DNA of 64,000 nt from assembly GCF_016758175.1 (NCBI RefSeq), contig NZ_QYAB01000003.1, positions 248,001 through 312,000 of the forward strand, read 5' to 3'. The notes below the pieces were generated by a model, which was given only the letters and a program-made list of their open reading frames with translations, searched no databases and had not been told where the DNA came from. Shown one piece after another: positions 50,611 through 58,903 of the stretch. Position 1 is the stretch's first letter. Each line of letters begins with the position of its first letter. The DNA is from Leucobacter zeae (GTDB lineage: Bacteria; Actinomycetota; Actinomycetes; Actinomycetales; Microbacteriaceae). Made by a program: the position numbers and the translations under genes.

Positions 50611-50994
50611 GATGCCCCTCCCCGATGCTCGTCGGAGCATCCGCGCCGCCGGGTGCGATCCGAATGCGACCGATGCGCCTGTCTCGACGATAGGCGTCGG
50701 CCCTTCACACCCTCAGATGAAGTGTGAAAGACGCGCGCCGCAGAAGCGCGCCGGCAGTCGACCCCGCGGCAGGATCGGTGCGACGAACCTCGGGACGGTG
50801 CTGGAGAGCACGGCCCCGGCCGACCGGCGCGGGACCGTGCTCTTCTCCTCGCCGGGGGGATCGAGCGAGGGGGGAGGACCGGGGGGAACCGACCCGGTTC
50901 TGTTCTACGCCGCGCCCATCGGGAACCGCAACACGCAGGGTCGGCCTCCGCACATCTGCGCACACGCGCGGCCCGTCGCCGGAGCCGCGCGCGG
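50611..50994. other. Intergenic region upstream of the DeoR-LacI hybrid
   Basis: A 384-base stretch with no credible gene; the frames crossing it are Arg/Ser/Pro-rich shadows. It contains the TTCACAC/GTGTGAA dyad at 50704-50728, a G-rich run at about 50851-50890 and the sequence CGACCCGGTTCT (from about 50892), which also occurs in the hairpin at 41.5 kb. It is downstream of the Cache gene and upstream of the hybrid regulator. Confidence 0.5.
50704..50728. promoter_or_regulatory. TTCACAC-N11-GTGTGAA operator candidate
   Basis: A seven-base perfect inverted repeat with an eleven-base spacer, 94 bases before the hybrid regulator start, a typical autoregulatory site. Confidence 0.55.
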
Positions 50995-51717
50995 TCAGGC
51001 GGCGGCGATGAGCGAGAAGGGATAGCGCTCCGAGCTCACGATCCGGCGCGGCGCGTCGAGTGCTTCGATCCCGAGCTCCGGGTCCGCGCCGGGATACCGG
51101 TCGCCCGTCTCGTAGTCGGGATCGGAGGACACCACGACGCGACCGCTCGCGTTCACCAGCGTCGCATCGGCGAACTCCGAGATGCGCGGGAGCAGCGCCT
51201 CCTCGAGCGACGCGACGAGCACGTCGGCGCAGATCACGCCGCCGAAACGGCCGTCGATGTCGACCGGCATCGACGAGGTGATGGTGATCTCGTTCGAGCA
51301 GAGGTAGTCGACGAAGGGCCCGGCGACGTGCCGCCGCCCCGTCGACTCCGGCACGCGGTACCATTCCAAACGCACAAGATCGATCGCCGCCTGGCCCGGC
51401 CCGAACATCGAGGCGCCGAGCAGCAACCGGTCAGCGCCCTGCCACCAGGCGAGCGGATTGCCCTCGTGCACCACGAGATCGCTCGCGCAGTATCCTGCGC
51501 CGTAGAGCGGCCGGCTGCGCTGATCCAGGATCCGATCGGCATCCGCCCGAACGAACTCGGCGAGCTGCGGCCCGGTCATGCGCCCGTGGGTGAGGCGCTC
51601 GGTCAAGCGCTCCGCGAGATCGGGCAGCCAGGCCTCGAGCGGAGCGAAGACGCCGTCGAAGAACTCGTCGACCAGTCGCATCGCTCGTGCGAGCGATCGC
51701 TCCGCCGTTGCCGTCAC
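50995..51717 (-). CDS. Soluble Cache-domain sensor protein, coupled to GntR
   Basis: A 240-aa protein without signal peptide or membrane helix. Residues about 55-200 match a double-Cache fold: an N-terminal helix, then RLEWYRVPESTGRRHVAGPFVDYLC and ITSSMPVDIDGRFGGVICADV regions. Pocket residues aligned by spacing to amino-acid/amine-sensing dCache domains are Trp119, Tyr120, Phe135, Asp137 and Asp165; the carboxylate-binding Arg two residues before the Trp is a Leu here. Cache domains are normally extracellular parts of receptors, so a cytosolic one is unusual. GTG 51717 overlaps the gntR stop as GTGA. It probably senses the amine imported by the divergent transporter and informs GntR (inference). 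Confidence 0.78.
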   Translation of the reverse strand: MTATAERSLARAMRLVDEFFDGVFAPLEAWLPDLAERLTERLTHGRMTGPQLAEFVRADADRILDQRSRPLYGAGYCASDLVVHEGNPLAWWQGADRLLLGASMFGPGQAAIDLVRLEWYRVPESTGRRHVAGPFVDYLCSNEITITSSMPVDIDGRFGGVICADVLVASLEEALLPRISEFADATLVNASGRVVVSSDPDYETGDRYPGADPELGIEALDAPRRIVSSERYPFSLIAAA

Positions 51718-52565
51718 TGGCGCCCCTCTCCATCGAGACCGTCGAATCCGTCGGCAGATGAGCTCGCCCCCCGACGTCCCTCCAGTGTGGCACGAAGGCC
51801 GCCGTCCTGCTGCGTCGCGATCAGTTCCGCACGGAAGCCGACGAGCCAGCGCACCGATGCCCGGATGCTGCGGCGCACCGAGGCGCGAGCGGCCGCGACC
51901 TCGCCCGCGCGCGTCGCCGCGATCTGCTCGACGAGCGCGTCGTGCGTGGCGAGCCGCGCGTCCGTGTCGAGATCCTGCAGCGCGAGCAGCGGCGTGAACT
52001 CGGTCTGCACGCGCACGTGCTCGTTGGTGAGGCGCACGGACTGGCTGAGGGCGGCGAGTTCGAGCTGCACCTCGGTGACGCGCCTGCGCCACGACTGCCG
52101 CGGGAGCTCGCGGGTCGCGTCGAGGATCGTCTCGACGACATGCAGCTCCTCGGGAGTGGCCCGCTGGCAGGCGTACTCCGCGCACGCGGCCGAGATCGCC
52201 TCGTAGTGCACCCCGAGGTCGGCGAGCGCGACGCGGGGCATGGTCATGAGCGCGAGCGCGTTGACCTCTTCGACGGCGCCGTGGCTCGAGCGCACGAAGC
52301 TCCCGCCGTTCCTGCCGCGCCGCGTGTCGATCAGCCCGCGATGGCGCAGGGCCCCCAGCGCCTCGCGCACGGTCACGACCGCGACGCCGAGCATCGATGA
52401 GAGCTCGGTCTCGCTCGGCAGCCGCTCCCCCTCGGAGAACGCCCCGACCGAGATCGCCTGCACGATCCGAGCTTCGACGAGCTCGGTGCGCCCCTCATCG
52501 CCGATCGGCGAGAAGGCGGCGCTGCGGAGCCGGCTCGGCGGCACCTGGGCCAGGATGCTGGTCAT
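51714..52565 (-). CDS. GntR-family transcriptional regulator (FadR/FCD-like)
   Basis: A 283-aa regulator. The winged helix (about 28-98) contains [23 protein letters not shown] split over helix 1, [21 protein letters not shown] and the wing [11 protein letters not shown]. The C-terminal part (about 110-255) is all-helical and FCD-like, with [17 protein letters not shown] and the [21 protein letters not shown] helix; metal-binding histidines are fewer than in classic FCD domains, which may explain the need for the partner Cache protein. The ATG at 52565 follows GGGAGGCCC. It is divergent from the second Pot-type transporter operon across 178 bases. Confidence 0.88.
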   Translation of the reverse strand: MTSILAQVPPSRLRSAAFSPIGDEGRTELVEARIVQAISVGAFSEGERLPSETELSSMLGVAVVTVREALGALRHRGLIDTRRGRNGGSFVRSSHGAVEEVNALALMTMPRVALADLGVHYEAISAACAEYACQRATPEELHVVETILDATRELPRQSWRRRVTEVQLELAALSQSVRLTNEHVRVQTEFTPLLALQDLDTDARLATHDALVEQIAATRAGEVAAARASVRRSIRASVRWLVGFRAELIATQQDGGLRATLEGRRGASSSADGFDGLDGEGRQ

Positions 52566-52668
52566 CTCGGGCCTCCCTCAGTCGTCCGCGCTCATTCGAG
52601 TGTGCCACGTCGGCGGTGAGGAATCGCTGAACCGCCGTGACCGAAACGTGATCCCTGGATCCCGCCGG

Positions 52669-52697
52669 GGTTTAAAACCTATAAAAACATATGTTAT
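52669..52697. promoter_or_regulatory. AT-rich promoter with two palindromes (candidate GntR operator)
   Basis: GGTTTAAAACC (52669-52679) and the perfect palindrome AACATATGTT (52686-52695) form the only strongly AT-rich patch between gntR and the transporter operon, about 50 bases before the ATPase start. Confidence 0.5.
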
Positions 52698-52743
52698 GGT
52701 TCAAAGCATCGGTTCGACAACGACGTTGAGGAGCTTCGGCATC

Positions 52744-53805
52744 ATGAGCCACACCACACCCCCCGCAGACCGCGGCGACATCGCCGTCTCGGTCCAGGGA
52801 GTCCACAAGCAGTTCGGCGATCTGGTCGCGGTCAAGGATCTCGACATCGACATCCGCGCCGGCGAGTTCTTCTCGATGCTCGGACCCTCGGGATCCGGCA
52901 AGACCACGGTGCTCCGCATGATCGCCGGCTTCGAGGAGCCGACGGCCGGACGCATCCTGCTCCACGGCACCGACGTCACGAGCGCGGCCCCGTTCGACCG
53001 CGAGGTCAACACCGTCTTCCAGGACTACGCGCTGTTCCCGCACCTCTCGATCGCGGAGAACGTCGCCTACGGCCTCAAGGTACGCGGCGTCGGCAAGGCC
53101 GAGCGGGCGAAGCTCGTGGGCGAGTCCCTCGAGCAGGTGCAGCTCTCCCACGTCGCGGAGCGCCGCCCGTCCCAGCTCTCGGGCGGCCAGCGCCAGCGCA
53201 TCGCACTGGCCCGCGCCCTGATCCTGCGCCCGAAGGTGCTGCTGCTCGACGAGCCGCTCGGCGCGCTCGACAAGCAGCTCCGCGAGCAGATGCAGTTCGA
53301 GCTCAAGCAGATCCAGCGCGAGGTCGGCATCACCTTCGTCTTCGTCACGCACGACCAGGAGGAGGCGCTCACGCTCTCCGACCGCGTCGCCGTGTTCAAC
53401 GGCGGCAAGATCGAGCAGGTCGGCAGCCCGCGCGAGGTCTACGAGTACCCGCAGACCGAGTTCGTCGCGAAGTTCCTCGGCGTCACGAACCTGCTGAAGG
53501 GCGACGACGCGCACCGGATCCTCGGCGACGCGGCTCCTCACAGCGTGCGCCCCGAGCGGGTCGCGCTGGCGGACCCGACCGCTCCCGTCGAGGCAGGCAC
53601 GATCGCCGTGCCGGGCAACATCGTCGAGGCGGTCTACGCGGGGGCGCACACGCGCTACCTCGTCGAGGCCGAGGGAGGCTTCCGCTTCATCTCGGAGCAG
53701 CAGAACACCCAGGCCCCCAGCACCGCGACCGGCATCGGCCGCGGCGACGCGGTCAGCCTCCGCTTCTCCCGCGACCACGCGGTCGCGGTCCCGAACGCGG
53801 CCTGA
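52744..53805 (+). CDS. potA: Polyamine-type ABC transporter ATP-binding protein (second system)
   Basis: A 353-aa ATPase. Walker [14 protein letters not shown], the Q-loop [37 protein letters not shown] and [13 protein letters not shown] are intact. The C-terminal TOBE-like domain (about 255-353) includes SVRPERVAL and GAHTRYLVE. It is the first gene of the operon here, unlike the first system where the ATPase is last, so the two are not a recent duplication block. The ATG at 52744 has GAGGAG eleven bases ahead. The frame extending upstream to 52240 overlaps gntR on the other strand and is rejected. Confidence 0.9.
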   Translation: MSHTTPPADRGDIAVSVQGVHKQFGDLVAVKDLDIDIRAGEFFSMLGPSGSGKTTVLRMIAGFEEPTAGRILLHGTDVTSAAPFDREVNTVFQDYALFPHLSIAENVAYGLKVRGVGKAERAKLVGESLEQVQLSHVAERRPSQLSGGQRQRIALARALILRPKVLLLDEPLGALDKQLREQMQFELKQIQREVGITFVFVTHDQEEALTLSDRVAVFNGGKIEQVGSPREVYEYPQTEFVAKFLGVTNLLKGDDAHRILGDAAPHSVRPERVALADPTAPVEAGTIAVPGNIVEAVYAGAHTRYLVEAEGGFRFISEQQNTQAPSTATGIGRGDAVSLRFSRDHAVAVPNAA

Positions 53806-53889
53806 CCCCGAGAAGCCGCGATCCGGGTCCGTCCCGCGCGGCTCCACCCGAACCATCCGAACCACGCATCGCACCACAAAGGAGTAACG

Positions 53890-55080
53890 ATGAACAAGAA
53901 ACTGCTCGCACCCGCGGCCCTGCTCGCGGCGGTCGGCCTGGCGCTCTCCGGCTGCGCCAGCTCGGGAGATGACGCAAAGGGGGGCGGCGAGGCCGCAGGC
54001 GGCCTCCAGATCGATGTGCCCGAGATCCCCGCGATGGACAAGCTCGGCGACAATGAGAAAGAGGTCAACATCCTCGCCTGGTCCGGCTTCGTCGAGCCGG
54101 CCTGGTCCGACAAGTTCACCGAGGAGACCGGCTGCGTCGTCAACCGCAAGGTCTTCGCGACCAGCGATGAGGCCGTCCAGCTCATGCGCACGGGCGAGTA
54201 CGACCTCGTCTCGGCCTCGGGCGACGCCAGCCTCCGCCTGATCGTCGACGGCAACGTGCAGCCGCTCAACACCGACCTGATCCCCAACTTCGGCGACGAC
54301 ATCGTCGAGGGCATGAAGGGCCAGCTCTACGACACCCTGAACGGCAACGTCTACGGCATCCCGATCGGACGCGGCGCGAACATCCTGGAGTACAACTCCG
54401 ACGTGGTCAAGGAGGCTCCCGACAGCTGGGACGTCGTGTGGGAGCAGGACAGCCCGTACGCCGGAAAGATCGCCGCGTACGACAGCCCGATCTACATCGC
54501 GGACGCCGCGATCTACCTCATGGCGACGCAGCCCGACCTGGGGATCGAGAATCCCTACGCCCTCGACGAGAAGCAGCTGCAGGCCGCGACCGACCTGCTG
54601 AAGCAGCAGAACAAGATGGTGTCGGAGTACTGGGCGCCCGCGACCAACGTCACCTCGTTCACCGGCGGCAACTCCGTCGTCGGCACCTCCTGGGAGGTGC
54701 TGCGCAAGGCGACCGAGGACGAGAAGTTCAAGAGCGTGCTGCCGCAGGAGGGCTCGACCGGATGGTCGGACGCCTGGATGCTCGCCGCCGAGGCGAAGAG
54801 CCCGAACTGCGCCTACGCGTGGATGGACTACACCAGTTCCCCCGAGGTCAACGGCCAGATCGCGATGAACTTCGGCATGGCTCCCGCGAACGGCGCGTTC
54901 TGCGAGACCAGCGACGAGGCCAAGGAGCACTGCGACTACTACAACGCCACCGATGAGGAGTACTACAAGAACGTGTGGTTCTGGACGACCCCCATCGATC
55001 AGTGCATCGACGGCCGCACCGACGTGCAGTGCACCAACTACCAGGACTGGACTCAGGCCTGGGCCACGGTGAAGGGCTGA
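53890..55080 (+). CDS. potD: Polyamine-type ABC transporter substrate-binding lipoprotein (second system)
   Basis: A 396-aa exported lipoprotein with lipobox LSGC at Cys22. The mature protein shows the PotD-type pattern: EVNILAWSGFVEPAWSDKF, a TGCVVNRKVF strand, LMRTGEYDLVSASGDASLRL, YGIPIGRGANILEYN and, near the end, YYKNVWFWTTPIDQCIDGR. Five cysteines after the lipobox may form disulfides outside the cell. The ATG at 53890 has AAAGGAG. A near-perfect 40-base palindrome follows its stop, a common device to keep binding protein in excess over permeases. The ligand is probably a polyamine or amine. Confidence 0.9.
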   Translation: MNKKLLAPAALLAAVGLALSGCASSGDDAKGGGEAAGGLQIDVPEIPAMDKLGDNEKEVNILAWSGFVEPAWSDKFTEETGCVVNRKVFATSDEAVQLMRTGEYDLVSASGDASLRLIVDGNVQPLNTDLIPNFGDDIVEGMKGQLYDTLNGNVYGIPIGRGANILEYNSDVVKEAPDSWDVVWEQDSPYAGKIAAYDSPIYIADAAIYLMATQPDLGIENPYALDEKQLQAATDLLKQQNKMVSEYWAPATNVTSFTGGNSVVGTSWEVLRKATEDEKFKSVLPQEGSTGWSDAWMLAAEAKSPNCAYAWMDYTSSPEVNGQIAMNFGMAPANGAFCETSDEAKEHCDYYNATDEEYYKNVWFWTTPIDQCIDGRTDVQCTNYQDWTQAWATVKG

Positions 55081-55104
55081 TCCCCGCCACCGAGTGACCG
55101 AGAC

Positions 55105-55144
55105 GCCTGCGGGCCGGAATCCGGCCGGATTCCGACCCGCAGGC
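55105..55144 (+). terminator. Intra-operon 40-base near-perfect palindrome
   Basis: Two 20-base arms (55105-55124 and 55125-55144) match at 19 positions. It lies between the binding-protein and first permease genes, where it may stabilise the upstream mRNA or partly terminate. Confidence 0.6.
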
Positions 55145-55157
55145 CCTCGCACCCCAT

Positions 55158-55196
55158 CCGGGCATCGCCCGACACGATCCACCCGGGCATCGCCCG
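55158..55196 (+). repeat. Two CCGGGCATCGCCCG mini-hairpins
   Basis: The 14-mer CCGGGCATCGCCCG occurs at 55158-55171 and 55183-55196, each able to form a CGGGC-ATC-GCCCG stem. Confidence 0.5.
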
Positions 55197-55242
55197 CACC
55201 TCTCCACCCCGTTCGCCTCACACCCGTCAGCGAGGACCCACC

Positions 55243-56127
55243 GTGAGCACCAAGACCGTTTTCGAACGCCGACCCAAGCCGCTCTCGACGGCGCTCTACC
55301 GGCACCCGCGCGCCAGACTCGCGTCGCTGCTGGCGCTCCCCATGACCTGGCTCGTCGGCGTCTACATCCTGTCGCTCGTCCTGCTGCTCATGACCTCGTT
55401 CTGGACGACGGACCCCTTCACCTCGCGCGTGAAGCCCGGATTCACGCTCGAGAACTTCCAGCAGCTCTTCACCACCCCGGCCTACGTGGCGACCACGCTC
55501 CGCACCCTCGGCATCGCCCTCGCCGTCACCGCGATCTGCGCGCTCTTCTCCGTACCGCTCGCCGTCTTCATGGCGAAGATCGCGGGCCCGCGGGCCCGCG
55601 CCGTGCTGGCCGTGCTCGTCACGCTCCCGCTCTGGGCCGGCTACCTCGTCAAGATCATCGCCATGCGCCTCGTCTGGACCGACGAGGGCTTCTTCAACTG
55701 GTCGCTCTCGTTCTTCGGCATCAAGGGCCCGGGCTTCGGCGTGGTCGCCGTGATCCTCACCCTCGTCTACCTCTGGTTCCCGTACATGGCGATCCCGGTC
55801 TACGCCGCCGTCGCCCAGATCCCGGCGAACCTCTTCGACGCCTCGTCCGATCTCGGGGCGAGCGGATTCCGCACGATCCGCACGATCGTGGCACCGCTCC
55901 TCCTGCCCTCCCTCATCGCGGGGTCGATCTTCACATTCTCGCTCAGCCTCGGCGACTACATCGCGGCGATCTACACCGGCGGATCCACGCAGATGATCGG
56001 CAGCGTCATCGCGCAGAACATCAACCTCAACCCTCCGCTCGCCGCCGCATTCTCGATCGTGCCGATCGTGCTCGTGGTCGTGTACCTCAACCTGGTCCGC
56101 CGCACCGGCGCACTCGACAACCTCTAA
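55243..56127 (+). CDS. potB: Polyamine-type ABC transporter permease, PotB-like (second system)
   Basis: A 294-aa permease with six helices. After a basic cytosolic tail (ERRPKPLSTALYRHPRARL) the first helix starts near residue 30. The EAA loop is LFDASSDLGASGFRTIRTIVAPLLLPS, and FSLSLGDYIAAIYTGGS matches PotB-type permeases. GTG 55243 has GAGGACC ahead. It follows 162 bases of stem-loops after the binding-protein gene and pairs with the next permease, 29 bases downstream. Confidence 0.9.
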   Translation: MSTKTVFERRPKPLSTALYRHPRARLASLLALPMTWLVGVYILSLVLLLMTSFWTTDPFTSRVKPGFTLENFQQLFTTPAYVATTLRTLGIALAVTAICALFSVPLAVFMAKIAGPRARAVLAVLVTLPLWAGYLVKIIAMRLVWTDEGFFNWSLSFFGIKGPGFGVVAVILTLVYLWFPYMAIPVYAAVAQIPANLFDASSDLGASGFRTIRTIVAPLLLPSLIAGSIFTFSLSLGDYIAAIYTGGSTQMIGSVIAQNINLNPPLAAAFSIVPIVLVVVYLNLVRRTGALDNL

Positions 56128-56156
56128 CCGGCCGCCCGGATCGAAGGAGACCCGAC

Positions 56157-56966
56157 ATGCTTCGCCTGAATCGCGGCACCAGGATCGCGCTCATCGCGAT
56201 CACCGTCATCGCACTGGGATTCATGTACATCCCGCTGTTCGTGATCATCATGAACTCGTTCAACGCCGGCCGGGTGCCCGGCTGGCCCATCCCCGGATTC
56301 TCGCTCGAGTGGTGGCGCCTCGCGCTCGCGAACCCCGCCGTCCACGCGGCGGTGCTGAACTCGGTGATCGTCGCCGCCGTCGCGACGGCGTTCGCGCTGG
56401 TGCTCGGCACGCTCGCATCGTTCGCCCTGCAGCGGTTCAAGTTCTTCGGACAGCACACCGTGAACCTGCTCATCATCCTGCCGATCACGCTGCCCGGCAT
56501 CGTCACCGGTGTCGCGCTGTCGAACACCTTCCACCAGGTGCTGAAGCCGATGGGCATCAATGTGGGGTACTGGGGCATGATCATCGCCCACGCCACCTTC
56601 TGCGTGGTCATGGTCTTCAACAACGTGATCGCCCGCCTGCGCCGCATGAACCCGAACCTCGAGGAGGCGTCGATGGACCTCGGCGCCGGCATCTCGCAGA
56701 CGTTCCGGCTCGTCACCTTCCCGCAGTTCCGCAGCGCGTTCATCGCGGGCGGGCTGCTCGCCTTCGCGCTCTCGTTCGACGAGATCGTGGTCACGATCTT
56801 CACCGCTCCCCCGGGGGTCGAGACGCTGCCCCTCTGGATCATGAACCAGATGGCGCGCCCGAACGAGGTCAACCAGGTCAACGTCGTCGCGACCGTGATG
56901 ATCGTGCTCTCGCTGATCCCCGTGTACTTCTCGCAGAAGGCCTCGGCCGCGGGGGACGCGAAGTAG
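56157..56966 (+). CDS. potC: Polyamine-type ABC transporter permease, PotC-like (second system)
   Basis: A 269-aa six-helix permease. The first helix is followed by MNSFNAGRVPGWPIPGFSLEW; the EAA loop is LEEASMDLGAGISQTFRLVTFPQFR; the late FALSFDEIVVTIFTAPPGVETLP is a strong PotC-type marker. The ATG at 56157 has GAAGGAGA. It is the last gene of the second Pot operon and is followed by a run of four hairpins before the convergent resB. Confidence 0.9.
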   Translation: MLRLNRGTRIALIAITVIALGFMYIPLFVIIMNSFNAGRVPGWPIPGFSLEWWRLALANPAVHAAVLNSVIVAAVATAFALVLGTLASFALQRFKFFGQHTVNLLIILPITLPGIVTGVALSNTFHQVLKPMGINVGYWGMIIAHATFCVVMVFNNVIARLRRMNPNLEEASMDLGAGISQTFRLVTFPQFRSAFIAGGLLAFALSFDEIVVTIFTAPPGVETLPLWIMNQMARPNEVNQVNVVATVMIVLSLIPVYFSQKASAAGDAK

Positions 56967-56973
56967 CAGGACC

Positions 56974-57027
56974 CGGCCGGTTGGGGGACCGGCCGCCCCG
57001 GTCGGCCGTTCGGGGGACGAACGGCCG
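56974..57027. terminator. Two tandem hairpins after the Pot operon
   Basis: CGGCCGGT-N6-ACCGGCCG at 56974-56995 and CGGCCGTTCG-N5-CGAACGGCCG at 57003-57027, both perfect stems. Confidence 0.6.
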
Positions 57028-57034
57028 TCCATCG

Positions 57035-57077
57035 CCGCCCGGCACCGCGCGTCTTCGGACGCGGCGGTGCCGGGCGG
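57035..57077 (+). terminator. Terminator hairpin with TTCG tetraloop
   Basis: A 14-base perfect stem (57035-57048 with 57064-57077), then an inner GCGTC-TTCG-GACGC stem with one bulged base; the right arm is followed by TTCTCTTGCTT, as in an intrinsic terminator for the plus strand. Confidence 0.7.
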
Positions 57078-57133
57078 TTCTCTTGCTTCCGGACGCTTCC
57101 CGCGGAGGCTATCTCGGATCGCCGACCCTCTCA

Positions 57134-57200
57134 CGAGGATCCGGGTCAGTTTGGGGGTGTGTTGGCGCCCAACACACCCCCAAACTGACCCGGATCCTCG
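57134..57200. terminator. 32-bp perfect palindrome between convergent operons
   Basis: Arms 57134-57165 and 57169-57200 are perfect complements of 32 bases with a three-base loop CGC, bounded by CGAGGATCCG and CGGATCCTCG. It is placed to stop transcription of resB and back up the Pot operon terminator. Confidence 0.65.
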
Positions 57201-57241
57201 CCCGTCGTGCGGCGGCACTGGGCTCAGCCGTGCGAGCGCGC

Positions 57242-58903
57242 CTACAGCGCGTCGCGGTGCCGGTCGCGGAACTCCTCCACCGCGCGCTCGAGCGACGGAT
57301 CGTCGCCGCGGGCGAGCGCCGCGTACTGCAGCACGATGCCGTCATCGGTCGTCACGGCCTTCGCCCACATGCGCCGGCGCGGCACGAACAGCGACCAGAT
57401 GAGCCCGCCGAGCGAGAGCAGCGCGAACACGAGCACCCAGATCTGGGCGGGGTTGCGCATCACGTCGAACGACGCGTAGCGGGGCACCGCATCGAGCGTG
57501 ATCGTCCCGAGCCCGTTCGGCAGATCCACGGTCTGGCCCGGCCTCAGCTCGAGAGACTTCTTGTCGACCGCGCGCCCCGTCAACTGGTCCATGTTCGACG
57601 TGTCGAGCGCGTACACCGACTGCGGGATCCCGCCGTCGAGCCCGAGGTCTCCGGTGAACACGTCGAGCGTGAGCAGCGGGTTCTCGAGGTCCGGGTAGTT
57701 GGACGTGTAGGCGCCGCTCTCGAGCTCCACCTGGGTGGGATAGAAGAATCCGCGCAGGCCCATCTGCACCTGCTCGCCATCGGCGTCCGTGATCCCGTAC
57801 GGCACCTTCAGCACGCCGAGGGAGGTCATCGTCATGTTGTCCTGCGGGATGAACGGCATCGACTCGCTGTAGACGACCGTGCCCGCTGCATTGCGGATCG
57901 TGACCTGCGGCGCGTAGCCGTTGGCGATGAGGTAGATCGGCGAGCCGTGCACGCGCAGCGGATGGTTGACGCGGATCGTCTCCTCCGACTCCGTGCCGTC
58001 CGGCGCGATGAGCGTCATGTTGGCGGTGTAGTCCTTGACCAGGCCGAGCGCATCGATGTTGCCGTCGTCGGGCGTGACGTACGTGACGTCGAGGTCGTTG
58101 AGCCGGAGCCCGAACGGGTCGAGGCTGCCCGACTGGAACCAGTTGCCCGAGTTCACGGTGTCGTAGTCGATCAGCTGGTTCACCATCGTCTCGCCCTCGA
58201 AGAGCACCTTCTGGCCATTGAAGGTGTACAGGCCGCCGACGGCGACGCTGACGAGCACGCCCACGAGCGCCGAGTGGAAGAGCAGGTTGCCGGTCTCGCG
58301 CAGGTACCCGCGCTCCGCGGAAGCCGACAGCTCGACCGCACCCCGCCGCTCGACGCGCTGCACCTGCACCCGATAGCGCATGCGCTTCAGGATCGCCGCG
58401 GCCTCGGCGACGGCGCGCGCCGCGAACTCCTCGCGCTCGGCATCGCTCGCGTCGGGGTTGGAGACGCGGATCTCGGTGAATCCCGCCATCCGCTGCAGTC
58501 GGGCCGGGGTCTTCGGCGGCTGCCCGCGCCACGCCTTCCAGTGGTGCGCGATGCGCGGCAGCACGCAGCCGATCAGCGAGATGAAGAGCAGCAGGTAGAT
58601 CGATGAGAACCACACCGAGCCGTAGACGTCGAAGGCCTGGATCGGGAAGGCGTCGAGGATCGGGAAGAGCTTCGGGTGATCGTTCTCGTACTGGATCACG
58701 CCGTTCGGGTCTGCGCTGCGCTGCGGCAGCAGCGAGCCCGGGATCGCCGCGACGGCGAGCATGAGGAGCAGGATCAGGGCGACCCGCATGCTGGTCAGCT
58801 GGCGCCAGAACCACCGCAGCCAGCCGCGGAGGCCGAGCTCGGGCGATTCGGCGCGGACGCCGCCCGCCCCGGTCCCGTCGTCGTAATCAGAGGGGCGTGA
58901 CAT
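57242..58903 (-). CDS. resB: Cytochrome c biogenesis protein ResB
   Basis: A 553-aa membrane protein of system II cytochrome c maturation, which with CcsA delivers heme to apocytochrome outside the membrane. Three N-terminal helices (about 40-62, 95-118 and 185-210) include the ResB start RQLTSMRVALILLLMLAVAAIPGSLLPQRS and YGSVWFSSIYLLLFISLIGCVLPR segments. A large extracytoplasmic domain (about 215-490) precedes the last helix, WVLVFALLSLGGLIWSLFVPRRR. The ATG at 58903 lies inside ccdA (17-base overlap). Unlike mycobacterial loci, no ccsA follows; the operon ends here at a long palindrome. Confidence 0.92.
   Translation of the reverse strand: MSRPSDYDDGTGAGGVRAESPELGLRGWLRWFWRQLTSMRVALILLLMLAVAAIPGSLLPQRSADPNGVIQYENDHPKLFPILDAFPIQAFDVYGSVWFSSIYLLLFISLIGCVLPRIAHHWKAWRGQPPKTPARLQRMAGFTEIRVSNPDASDAEREEFAARAVAEAAAILKRMRYRVQVQRVERRGAVELSASAERGYLRETGNLLFHSALVGVLVSVAVGGLYTFNGQKVLFEGETMVNQLIDYDTVNSGNWFQSGSLDPFGLRLNDLDVTYVTPDDGNIDALGLVKDYTANMTLIAPDGTESEETIRVNHPLRVHGSPIYLIANGYAPQVTIRNAAGTVVYSESMPFIPQDNMTMTSLGVLKVPYGITDADGEQVQMGLRGFFYPTQVELESGAYTSNYPDLENPLLTLDVFTGDLGLDGGIPQSVYALDTSNMDQLTGRAVDKKSLELRPGQTVDLPNGLGTITLDAVPRYASFDVMRNPAQIWVLVFALLSLGGLIWSLFVPRRRMWAKAVTTDDGIVLQYAALARGDDPSLERAVEEFRDRHRDAL

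Noticed and set aside
50598-50963. 121-aa minus-strand frame in the 384-base gap
   Set aside because: Arg/Ser/Cys-rich, no ribosome site and no recognisable domain, and it overlaps the promoter dyad and the hybrid regulator start.
56974-57200. Hairpin cluster as an origin or transposon end
   Set aside because: The four stems differ in sequence, there is no associated recombinase or replication gene, and the place between convergent operons explains them as terminators.
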